Below are positions 1 to 6,246 of a stretch of 14,551 bases of DNA, piece after piece. A model generated the notes under the pieces. The model was not told the origin of the DNA. It ran no database searches and saw only the letters and a program-made list of their open reading frames with translations. Position 1 is the stretch's first letter; the number at the start of each line of letters is the position of its first letter. Origin of the DNA: an uncultured Clostridia bacterium (GTDB lineage Bacteria > Bacillota > Clostridia > Christensenellales > UBA1242); NCBI GenBank assembly GCA_937893125.1, contig CALBHW010000021.1:1-14551 (forward strand), written 5' to 3'. Made by a program: the position numbers and the translations under genes.

Positions 1-87
1 GCCTATTGAAATTTACTTAAAAAAGTAAATTTGCCTATTGAAATTTACTTAAAAAAGTAAATTTGCCTATTGAAATTTACTTAAAAA
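1..87. repeat. 32-bp tandem repeat with internal palindrome, 2 full and 1 partial copy
   Basis: Units start at 1, 33 and 65. The first two are identical over 32 bp and the third matches for 23 bp (65-87). Each full unit is an 8-base GCCTATTG followed by a perfect 10-bp inverted repeat (AAATTTACTT / AAGTAAATTT) around an AAAA loop, at 9-32 in the first copy. There are no spacers between units. The array touches the window edge, so its true length is unknown. The partial third copy provides the TTGAAA used as a -35 for the next gene. Function is not known; a protein-binding array or slippage-prone repeat are both possible. Confidence 0.9.
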
Positions 88-98
88 TAAGCTAAAAT
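70..98 (+). promoter_or_regulatory. Sigma-A-type promoter for the 208-645 gene
   Basis: TTGAAA (70-75), a 17-bp spacer and TAAAAT (93-98). The -35 hexamer lies inside the last, truncated copy of the 32-bp repeat, and the -10 is formed where the repeat breaks off. Complete copies have ATTTGC at the -10 position and so do not form promoters. The predicted leader is about 100 nt. Confidence 0.6.
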
Positions 99-207
99 AT
101 CATTGTAGTAAAGAAAACGACATAAATATCTATTAAGGTGTTTTTCATTACTATATGAATTTTTTAAAAAAATTGACCAATTTAGAGTTAAAAATTAGGA
201 GATAAAA

Positions 208-645
208 ATGGCTAAAAACGAAGGCGGAGAATATGTCACAAAAGAATTATATCAAAAAATAATGCGCGGGACGGATATTATCCGCGAAGAAAAACAAAAA
301 GCATGGATAGTGACCGTTATAAAGGGCGCAAAAAGTTTTTACGACGGCTTTGACATCGACGACTCTCTTGTCGCAATGGAAATGTTAGATAAAGGGGAAG
401 ATTTTAGCACCGTTCAAAAATATGTCAAAGATTTGGTCGCGTCCGATTCTTTTAAGGAATCGGTTAACAACCTTATTTTAAAGTTTTCGGATAGCGGGGT
501 GGAATATTATAAGGACACCTATAAAGATTGTATGTCAAAAAAACAACAAGAACTTTTAGAGTGTATTGAAAATCAAAACAAACTAATGGACGAAAGAAAA
601 TCAAAAAGACTAGAAGCCAATATATGGCTTGAGGACGAGATGTAA
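208..645 (+). CDS. Hypothetical protein, 145 aa, soluble and charged
   Basis: I do not recognise this family. The ATG at 208 follows an AGGAG ribosome binding site (197-201) at 6-nt spacing. The product is highly charged and predicted mainly helical, with no signal peptide or membrane segment, so it is probably cytoplasmic. The last 40 residues (around MSKKQQELLECIENQNKLMD) look like a coiled coil or long amphipathic helix. There is one conspicuous FYDGFDIDDS stretch near residues 44-53. It has its own promoter at 70-98 and a terminator overlapping its stop codon, so it is monocistronic. It could be a small regulatory or phage-derived protein, but nothing in the sequence decides this. Confidence is high that it is a real gene and nil for function. 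Confidence 0.8.
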   Translation: MAKNEGGEYVTKELYQKIMRGTDIIREEKQKAWIVTVIKGAKSFYDGFDIDDSLVAMEMLDKGEDFSTVQKYVKDLVASDSFKESVNNLILKFSDSGVEYYKDTYKDCMSKKQQELLECIENQNKLMDERKSKRLEANIWLEDEM

Positions 646-660
646 TTCTCGCCTTTTTTA
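633..660 (+). terminator. Rho-independent terminator overlapping the stop codon
   Basis: GG-A-CGAGA (633-640) pairs with TCTCGCC (647-653) with one bulged A and a loop of about 6 nt, followed by a T run to 659. The TAA stop (643-645) lies in the loop. Confidence 0.75.
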
Positions 661-669
661 TTAAAATAA

Positions 670-699
670 TTGACAAATATATAGATAAAAAGGTATCAT
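670..699 (+). promoter_or_regulatory. Sigma-A-type promoter for the 772-2529 gene
   Basis: A consensus TTGACA (670-675), an 18-bp spacer and TATCAT (694-699). It begins about 10 bp after the preceding terminator and gives a leader of roughly 65 nt. Confidence 0.6.
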
Positions 700-771
700 T
701 ATGCAAGAATAGTTTAAAATAATATAAGTGGCTTTGAAACTTATTTTTAATGGAAACGGGGGAGATAAATT

Positions 772-2529
772 ATGGGGTCTACAAGATTTAATGTAAGGCT
801 TTCGGCATTTAGTTTGTTTTTAACTTTTGCGATGATTGTTTTATCGTCGGTGCTTATATTTTGCGCTGGGCAACAGTTGATAGATAGCCCTATAACTATT
901 GATTTTGAAGCGAGTGCAGTCTTGACTGTTTCGCAACCTATAAATCAAACTGACCCTAGTTGGACAAAGGTTGGGAAAAATTTAAGTTACACCGCGGGTG
1001 CGACAAAAATTAACAAAACAAGTATGTCGGATTTGACTGCGATACTTGACAATAAGGACGCGTTTGGAAATATAAGTAGCGCTTTGTATGGAGCGGACAC
1101 ATATATGAATGCGCCAGTCTATAAGGATATAGACATCGCAAACATCGACCTTGCTACGGGCGAAATATTGGGTTATCTTAGTGACCCAAGTTATCCTTTT
1201 GAGTGGTTTGGACGAAGTGTGACTTTGCCCGCGGGTAGGACTCTTGCAAGTGGGCGAACATTGACAAGCCAAACAACTTTTGCTGAAGTCGACTGCTACA
1301 CCAAATTTCCAACAATGTATATCAGAAGATATATCGAAAATAATGTGCAGTACTTATCGGTTTCTGATAAAACCTTTGATGGAGCGGTAAAAATAGACGA
1401 GTTTTATGTTGGCACATTTGAAGCACGAATGATAGACGCAAATAATAAAACAACCATTTACCCACGCTCATTTATTCCAACCAACGGCGCGGGTCCATTG
1501 ACAAGTGGCAGTTTATCTTATGCAGTAACAAATTATGGTACAATAGACTCAGCAAATATCAAAGGAACTTCAACAACTCAAGCCCAAATGCAAGCGTGGA
1601 TGGATAATTTAACTAATAAGTGGAAAAATAGCGGTTTTAATAGCACAACTTACAAGTCGGCAAAAGGTTGTCAAGGCGAAAACTGGAAAAGAGATGTCAT
1701 AAATATCCTTTATCTTATCAAATATGCTAACAACAACTCTCAAGAGCAAGTGGGGTATGGAGCGAGTTATAACTATGATAAAAGCACAGGTTCAAATAAA
1801 TATTATGACTCCGAAAAAGGCGGTGGAACTGTTACAACCTATTCTTCTGCCTTAACTTATGGCTATGACCAAACTTATCAAAATAGTCATATCAACTCAA
1901 ACAACATTGATATCGTTAACTCAACCGACCCAAAAGGGCTTTATGCTCCACAATTTTTGGTCAAAAATATTAACGACGGAACAAAGACCACAAAGCGAGT
2001 CTTGCTTGACGGCTTTGTAGGTACAGATAAATATGCGGGAGTGTTTTGTCTAGGTATGGCTAATCTTTGGGGAAATGTACAAGAATGGACGTTTGGAGAA
2101 ACTGCTGTATATGATAGTACTGCAAAAACAAAGAATGCCTATGTCAATTTTAACGACTATGACGGCTCAAATTGGGTTTTATCAAATTCTCCAAGTAGTG
2201 TAACATCAAGTTCACAGTATGTGAAGTTGAGTTACAATTTACCTACTTCTGGTGGATATTATACCAATCTAAGTGCATCGACAGGCGGGTCGACATATGA
2301 GTCGATAGTTGGTTTTGTATCTTCTGGGACGACCACTGCAAGCTCTTCAACTGGACTTTGTGATTATTACTATGGTAGTGGCACTTCAACTGGTTATGTA
2401 TATGGTGTCCTGCGCGGTGGTTTTGTATCTAACCGTAACGCTGCTGGGCTGTTCCTTATAGATGTTTACGGTAGTCTGACGGATGCAGATGTTGTTATCG
2501 GCTTTCGTCCTTCCCTAATTTTAGGTTAG
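772..2529 (+). CDS. Exported FGE/C-type-lectin-fold protein, probable DGR variable protein
   Basis: The 585-aa product starts at the ATG at 772 after a GGGGGAG ribosome binding site (758-764). Residues about 8-32 form a hydrophobic signal or anchor helix; C31 is not in a good lipobox. The rest resembles the formylglycine-generating-enzyme/C-type-lectin fold: FPTMYIRRYIENN and FDGAVKIDEFYVGTFEA (residues about 178-222), WKRDVINILYLIKYA and VGYGASYNY (about 305-336), then NLWGNVQEW (431-439) and the terminal LRGG...IGFRPS (547-581). No catalytic cysteine pair is visible, so a ligand-binding role is more likely than enzymatic FGE activity. The final 35-40 codons are depleted in adenine and use CTG leucine codons (547, 560, 569), unlike the rest of the gene. 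That is the pattern expected of a DGR variable region. Fold assignment is confident; ligand is unknown. Confidence 0.85.
   Translation: MGSTRFNVRLSAFSLFLTFAMIVLSSVLIFCAGQQLIDSPITIDFEASAVLTVSQPINQTDPSWTKVGKNLSYTAGATKINKTSMSDLTAILDNKDAFGNISSALYGADTYMNAPVYKDIDIANIDLATGEILGYLSDPSYPFEWFGRSVTLPAGRTLASGRTLTSQTTFAEVDCYTKFPTMYIRRYIENNVQYLSVSDKTFDGAVKIDEFYVGTFEARMIDANNKTTIYPRSFIPTNGAGPLTSGSLSYAVTNYGTIDSANIKGTSTTQAQMQAWMDNLTNKWKNSGFNSTTYKSAKGCQGENWKRDVINILYLIKYANNNSQEQVGYGASYNYDKSTGSNKYYDSEKGGGTVTTYSSALTYGYDQTYQNSHINSNNIDIVNSTDPKGLYAPQFLVKNINDGTKTTKRVLLDGFVGTDKYAGVFCLGMANLWGNVQEWTFGETAVYDSTAKTKNAYVNFNDYDGSNWVLSNSPSSVTSSSQYVKLSYNLPTSGGYYTNLSASTGGSTYESIVGFVSSGTTTASSSTGLCDYYYGSGTSTGYVYGVLRGGFVSNRNAAGLFLIDVYGSLTDADVVIGFRPSLILG
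2416..2514 (+). other. Candidate DGR variable region (codons 549-581)
   Basis: This 99-nt block contains only 15 A, while A-rich parts of the same gene reach about 42% A (for example 1741-1800). It lies at the exact C-terminal position used by DGR variable regions in C-type-lectin-fold proteins, between an RGG motif and IGFRPS. Residues such as F551, V552, S553, R555, L562, D564, V565, Y566, G567, D571, D573, V574 and V575 fall where DGR templates usually carry asparagine codons. Most of these codons end in T or C, as mutated AAY codons would. The template repeat and reverse transcriptase are not in this window, so the call rests on pattern only. Confidence 0.6.
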
Positions 2530-2566
2530 GGGAATTATCGCGGAAAACAAGATAAAAACAAAATTC

Positions 2567-2580
2567 CACCCAAAAGGGTG
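2567..2580 (+). other. Small hairpin downstream of the candidate variable region
   Basis: CACCC (2567-2571), loop AAAA, GGGTG (2576-2580). It starts about 50 nt after the end of the candidate variable region and has no T run, so it is not a terminator by itself. Some DGRs (for example BPP-1) need a short hairpin or cruciform just after the variable region; this may be the equivalent, but the stem is short. Confidence 0.4.
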
Positions 2581-2590
2581 CTCTAAAATG

Positions 2591-2624
2591 CGGACAGATG
2601 TAAAGATTTTGTCCGTTTTTTTCT
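2591..2624 (+). terminator. Rho-independent terminator of the FGE-like gene
   Basis: CGGACA (from 2591) pairs with TGTCCG (about 2609-2615) around a 12-13-nt loop, followed by a run of seven T. Confidence 0.8.
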
Positions 2625-2660
2625 AACCACTTCATATCAAAGTCTGTGGGTTTAAAAGAT

Positions 2661-2689
2661 TGGACAATTTTTGTAAAAAATGGTATAAT
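2661..2689 (+). promoter_or_regulatory. Extended -10 promoter for the S41-like gene
   Basis: TGGACA (2661-2666), a 17-bp spacer and a perfect TATAAT (2684-2689) preceded by TGG, giving an extended -10. The transcript would start only about 15 nt before the GGGGA ribosome binding site, so the leader is very short. Confidence 0.7.
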
Positions 2690-2712
2690 AAAATAAGAGA
2701 GTAGGGGAACAA

Positions 2713-3786
2713 ATGAAATATTCTTTGAAAGATTTAAAGGCGCATAGGGAATTTCAAAAAATGCAACTTCAACACGAGTATGATAAGTTGCAAGGCTATG
2801 ACGCGAAACTCACATACATTTATAACCTTCTTTTAAAGACGCAAGGAAAACTTGAAGAAGAGTATGGTGGAGATTTTTTTAAGAAAAATAGTTTAAGTGA
2901 CTTATTAAAGAAATTAAAGGACGCAGATATTAAAGACGAAGTGGCCTTTGCTATGTTTATCAATGAAAATGTTGTTAAAAAGACCGTTTCGCCACACAAT
3001 AGGCTAAAAGAAAGGCAAAACGAAAAACAAAAGGGAGGTTTAAAAAAGAAGCAAAACGAAAAGCCTATAAAAGACGAAAAGACACAAAATGAGTCTAAAA
3101 AGGACGAGACCGCTCAAAAAGACGACAAAAATGTGACTTATGATTTTGACGGAAAGACGCTTACGGTTAAAATTTGCGACTTTAAAAGCAAGCATTTAGA
3201 GCAAGGCAAAGAAGCGTTTAAAGAAATAGAAGAGCAACTAAAATCGCACGATTGTGATAGTGTTATTATTGATGTGCGCGGGAATGGTGGCGGAACGGAC
3301 GAGTTTTATTCGCTGTTTTCGATTTTTACTCCAAACGACATAGCGGACAATGTTTCATATATTGACTCATTGACTGGCGAAGAAGTGGAGACGCAAGGGC
3401 TTGCGATTGTAGACGACAAAAACGCGAAAGATTATGATAGATATTTGCTCGTCGACGGGGAATGCTTTTCGGCGACTGACGCGCTTGCGAGAATTTGCAA
3501 AAAAACGGGCTTTGCAACCGTTGTTGGCGAAAAGACGCGTGGCGAAGGCATTGGAATGACGCCTTTTGACCTAAAAATTGCGACCCTAAACGAAGAACAA
3601 CAAAAAATCTATGGCGCAACGGCTGTCGATATGCAATTTGCGCCTGAAATTCCCGCCAAAAATGATAGTTATATGACGACACCCGACATCGTCTGCGCTC
3701 CTTCGCAAGCAATGGAAACCGCCAAAACTCTTATTGAGTCTAAACGCGCCACTTTGGAGCCACTCACACAAGAAAGAGAAATGTAA
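2713..3786 (+). CDS. S41-family (C-terminal processing/tricorn-like) peptidase, cytoplasmic
   Basis: 357 aa, starting at the ATG at 2713 behind AGGGGAA. Residues 1-95 are helical and charged. Residues about 97-139 are a Lys/Gln/Asp/Glu-rich low-complexity linker. The S41 core runs from V141: VIIDVRGNGGG (184-194) is the family's strand-and-glycine motif. ECFSATDA (250-257) places the candidate nucleophile at S253, and VVGEKTRGEGIG (270-281) is the following conserved loop. In classical Ctp/Tsp enzymes the general base is the Lys of FGKG; here that position is E278, as in some tricorn-like S41 proteins. There is no signal peptide, PDZ domain or membrane segment, unlike exported Ctp proteases, so an intracellular role is inferred. 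Family call is good; activity is uncertain. Confidence 0.8.
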   Translation: MKYSLKDLKAHREFQKMQLQHEYDKLQGYDAKLTYIYNLLLKTQGKLEEEYGGDFFKKNSLSDLLKKLKDADIKDEVAFAMFINENVVKKTVSPHNRLKERQNEKQKGGLKKKQNEKPIKDEKTQNESKKDETAQKDDKNVTYDFDGKTLTVKICDFKSKHLEQGKEAFKEIEEQLKSHDCDSVIIDVRGNGGGTDEFYSLFSIFTPNDIADNVSYIDSLTGEEVETQGLAIVDDKNAKDYDRYLLVDGECFSATDALARICKKTGFATVVGEKTRGEGIGMTPFDLKIATLNEEQQKIYGATAVDMQFAPEIPAKNDSYMTTPDIVCAPSQAMETAKTLIESKRATLEPLTQEREM

Positions 3787-3835
3787 TTAAGATTTTTATA
3801 CATTTCCGCCCTAAAAGCCAACTTATTCCAAAAAA

Positions 3836-3870
3836 TATACAAGATAGTATACAAGATAATATACAAGATG
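3836..3870. repeat. Three 12-bp direct repeats upstream of the fic promoter
   Basis: TATACAAGATAG, TATACAAGATAA and TATACAAGATG start at 3836, 3848 and 3860 with an exact 12-bp period and end next to the -35 at 3871. Placement suggests an operator or activator site for the Fic gene; this is an inference. Confidence 0.8.
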
Positions 3871-3898
3871 TTGACATTTTTTCAAATAAGGTTAAAAT
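3871..3898 (+). promoter_or_regulatory. Promoter for the Fic gene
   Basis: Consensus TTGACA (3871-3876), a 16-bp spacer and TAAAAT (3893-3898). Transcription would begin near 3905, which supports the ATG at 3925 over the upstream GTG at 3913. Confidence 0.65.
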
Positions 3899-3924
3899 AT
3901 TCGTATAGATAAGTGAGGTTTAAA

Positions 3925-4914
3925 ATGGAAGAAAAGTATATTCCACCCTATGAAATAACAGACAAAATGTTGGAACTTGTCTCAGAGATAATGGAAAATT
4001 TGGGGAAATTTTCAAGTGTGGAGAATTTAGGAAGGTTGCCTAGGCTTCGAAGGGCGAATAGGATAAAATCAATTCATTCTTCTCTTGCGATTGAAAATAA
4101 TACACTTTCTATAGAGCAAGTGACAGATGTTATCAATGGAAAAAGAGTTCTTGCTCCACAAAAGGATATTTTGGAAGTGCAAAACGCATTTAAAGCATAT
4201 GAAAGGTTGAGTGAAATAAATCCTTATAGCATTGGCGACTTGTTAAAAATTCACGGAATTATGATGGAAGGTCTTGTGAAAGAAGCGGGGCAATTTCGTT
4301 CGGGGCAAGTTGGGGTTTATAATAAAGATGGGAAGGTTGTGCATCTTGCTCCACCAGCAAAATTTGTCCCAGAGCAAATAAGTTTTCTTTTTGATTGGGT
4401 AAAGGAAAGTGCAACAAATATGTTGATTAAATCGAGTGTTTTTCACTACGAGTTTGAGTTCATTCACCCTTTTAATGACGGTAATGGTAGAACGGGGCGA
4501 TTGTGGCAAACGGTTCTTTTGACGAGTTGGAAACCGATTTTTGCATGGATTCCTATTGAAAGTATTGTGAAAGACAATCAAAAAAAATACTACGAAGCAA
4601 TAACATTATCAACCAGTCAAGGAAAATCCAATATCTTTATAGAGTTTATGCTGGATGTAATAAATAAAGCAATAAAAAACATAATTAGAGACGCTCAAAA
4701 TCATTATAATCATATCAGTAATCAAATTATGGAGCTTATGAAAGTGGTCGAAAATTATCCACAATCCGCATTAGAACTTATGGAAAAGTTAAACCTTAAA
4801 TCTCGTGTGGGATTTCGAAAGAATTATTTACAACCTGCACTTAAGGCTGGACTAATAGAAATGACAAATCCCGACAAGCCAACGAGTAAGAATCAAAAAT
4901 ATTTTAAAAAATAA
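3925..4914 (+). CDS. fic: Fic/DOC family protein (putative AMP transferase) with N-terminal inhibitory motif
   Basis: 329 aa from the ATG at 3925, which has a GAGG ribosome binding site at 3915-3918. A GTG four codons upstream has none. The core motif HPFNDGNGRTGR (H181-R192) is complete, including the catalytic His and the phosphate-binding GNGR, so the protein should be able to transfer AMP (or another nucleotide group) from NTP to a hydroxyl side chain of a target protein. Residues 53-58 (SLAIEN) fit the [S/T]xxxE[G/N] inhibitory helix. This marks a self-inhibited class II Fic protein in which E57 blocks the gamma-phosphate position. The C-terminal 60 residues look like a winged-helix DNA- or protein-binding domain. 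No antitoxin gene adjoins it. It is cytoplasmic; target unknown. It is monocistronic, with the terminator at 4961-4990. Confidence 0.92.
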   Translation: MEEKYIPPYEITDKMLELVSEIMENLGKFSSVENLGRLPRLRRANRIKSIHSSLAIENNTLSIEQVTDVINGKRVLAPQKDILEVQNAFKAYERLSEINPYSIGDLLKIHGIMMEGLVKEAGQFRSGQVGVYNKDGKVVHLAPPAKFVPEQISFLFDWVKESATNMLIKSSVFHYEFEFIHPFNDGNGRTGRLWQTVLLTSWKPIFAWIPIESIVKDNQKKYYEAITLSTSQGKSNIFIEFMLDVINKAIKNIIRDAQNHYNHISNQIMELMKVVENYPQSALELMEKLNLKSRVGFRKNYLQPALKAGLIEMTNPDKPTSKNQKYFKK

Positions 4915-4960
4915 TTATTTTTTGCTAAAAACAGAATTTGATGTTTTATTGTTGCATATA

Positions 4961-4990
4961 AAAAAATCTAGTATTTCTACTAGATTTTTT
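4961..4990. terminator. Bidirectional terminator between fic and tRNA-Arg
   Basis: A perfect 13-bp stem, AAAAAATCTAGTA (4961-4973) with TACTAGATTTTTT (4978-4990), around a TTTC loop. A-runs and T-runs on both sides allow it to end the fic transcript on the plus strand and the tRNA transcript on the minus strand. Confidence 0.9.
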
Positions 4991-4994
4991 ATAA

Positions 4995-5071
4995 TGGTGC
5001 TCCCGACATGATTCGAACATGCGACACCGAATTTCGAAGACTCGTGCTCTATCCAGCTGAGCTACGGGAGC
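4995..5071 (-). tRNA. tRNA-Arg (anticodon UCG), CCA encoded
   Basis: Read on the minus strand, the 5' acceptor strand GCTCCCG starts at 5071 and pairs with CGGGAGC. A D arm with GCTC/GAGC follows. The anticodon stem CGAGT/ATTCG encloses the 7-nt loop CTTCGAA, so the anticodon is TCG. The T arm is GCATG-TTCGAAT-CATGT (one G-U pair). The discriminator A and an encoded CCA end at 4995. All arms are canonical. It decodes CGA and probably other CGN codons. Confidence 0.95.
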
Positions 5072-5095
5072 GTAAACAAATTTTTAAACATTTAT

Positions 5096-5124
5096 ATTCT
5101 ATCTCTTTTAAAAAAGTTTTGCAA
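5096..5124 (-). promoter_or_regulatory. Promoter of tRNA-Arg
   Basis: On the minus strand: TTGCAA (5124-5119), a 17-bp spacer and TAGAAT (5101-5096). This sits 25 bp upstream of the mature 5' end. Confidence 0.65.
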
Positions 5125-5162
5125 GTGAGTGCGGGGCAAAAAATTAAAAGGTAAATAAAAAT

Positions 5163-5191
5163 TTGATTTTATTTTGCGTTAAGTATATAAT
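5163..5191 (+). promoter_or_regulatory. Promoter for the signal peptidase gene
   Basis: TTGATT (5163-5168), a 17-bp spacer and a perfect TATAAT (5186-5191). The leader is about 25 nt. Confidence 0.65.
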
Positions 5192-5223
5192 GAATATTGT
5201 AAGAAAAAAGTTAAGGGAGCAAA

Positions 5224-5913
5224 ATGGCGGACAATAGTTTTAAAAAAACTTTTGAATTAAAGGACGAAAATTACAAAAAGCAACGCAAAATGCGTTATGT
5301 TAGGCTAGCAATAATTTTGGTTGCCCTTTTTTGTTTGCCAAGCGTGATTTTTAACATTTTCTTTTGTCAAATTAAGGTTATTGGTGTGTCGATGAAACCG
5401 ACCTTTAATATTAACCTAACTGACGGGCTTCCCGAAGAAGAATATATGGCGTCCCCTTATCAAGATACGGTTATTATTTCGCGGATTTTGGAAAGTGAAG
5501 TTGGTGACATTGTGATTGTGGACTATAACGGCAAACTTATTGTCAAGCGCCTTATCGCAAAGGGCGGGCAAAAGGTTACGCTTAAAAAGGTCGAAGGGAC
5601 GAAGCTTTATGAATATTATGTTGACGGCGTAAAACTCAATGAACCATATATTGGCGATAACTATCTAAAAATGAGTACGCAGTATTTTTGGGATTTTTGT
5701 TCGCGAGTGGCGGACGAAACGGGAGATGACGAAGCGAGTTTAACTGTTCCTGTGGGAAAAATTTTTGTGCTTGGTGACAACAGAAAAGTCAGCGAAGATA
5801 GTCACCGATTTGGGTGCTTGGACGAAAACAAAATTTTTGGAAAAGTGGTCACATACTATCAGTATGACTCAAATTTGTTTCTTCACATTTTTAGCCTTAT
5901 TTTTAAAAAATAG
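5224..5913 (+). CDS. lepB: Signal peptidase I (S26 family)
   Basis: 229 aa, ATG at 5224 behind AAGGGAG. It cleaves signal peptides from exported proteins at the outer face of the membrane. Residues about 1-24 are a charged cytoplasmic tail and 26-48 one membrane helix. The catalytic serine is S56 in GVSMKPT (box B) and the general-base lysine is K108 in IVKRLIA (box D). GDNRKVSEDSHRFG (184-197) is box E. The S-K gap of 52 residues is longer than the about 40 of Bacillus SipS, because of an acidic insert around LTDGLPEEEYMASPYQD (65-80). A second weak hydrophobic patch (LFLHIFSLIF) ends the protein. It has its own promoter. The nearby exported proteins at 772 and 8374 are the sort of substrates it would process, although they are not cotranscribed with it. 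Confidence 0.93.
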   Translation: MADNSFKKTFELKDENYKKQRKMRYVRLAIILVALFCLPSVIFNIFFCQIKVIGVSMKPTFNINLTDGLPEEEYMASPYQDTVIISRILESEVGDIVIVDYNGKLIVKRLIAKGGQKVTLKKVEGTKLYEYYVDGVKLNEPYIGDNYLKMSTQYFWDFCSRVADETGDDEASLTVPVGKIFVLGDNRKVSEDSHRFGCLDENKIFGKVVTYYQYDSNLFLHIFSLIFKK

Positions 5914-6246
5914 TTTTGCCGAAAAATGATTAAAACAAAATCAAGAGAGTTATAATTTGTGCAATTTTTTAAATAAGAGCAGGACATTTGTTTTAAGAAA
6001 AACGCGAATTCTTTAAAAATTGACTTAGCCAAAAATAAATGGTAGTTATTTGACAAAACTAAAAAAATTTGTAAAAATAGAAAGGTAGCGACTTAAAAGA
6101 CTTTAAAAAAATAAAAAAGTTGCTTTTAATTTTTAGGTAGTAAAATTGCGTATTTTTTTTAAAAAGGTATTTAAAAATAGATATCAAAAATTTTGATTTT
6201 AATGTAAAAAAATCTATTAAGATTACGCGCCAAAAAGGAGAAGAAA
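5914..6246. other. A+T-rich intergenic region with possible promoters, no gene seen
   Basis: I find no coding frame, RNA gene or convincing terminator here. Possible -10 elements are TATAAT at 5951-5956 (poor -35), TAAAAA at 6072-6077 with TTGACA at 6050-6055 (16-bp spacing), and TATTAA at 6215-6220 with TTGATT at 6193-6198 (16-bp spacing). Any of these could serve the 6247 gene; the sequence does not decide between them. An AAGGAG ribosome binding site lies at 6235-6240. Confidence 0.5.

Noticed and set aside
1..87. CRISPR array
   Set aside because: Units are directly adjacent and identical with no unique spacers, and no cas gene is near.
172..201. TTGACC at 173-178 as the -35 for the 208 gene
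   Set aside because: The -10 position 17 bp later falls on the ribosome binding site and has no TATAAT-like sequence.
772..2529. Active formylglycine-generating enzyme
   Set aside because: The C-terminal active-site cysteine pair is absent; a binding fold is more likely.
3913..3924. GTG at 3913 as the Fic start
   Set aside because: No ribosome binding site, only about 8 nt from the predicted transcript start; GAGG at 3915-3918 serves the ATG at 3925.
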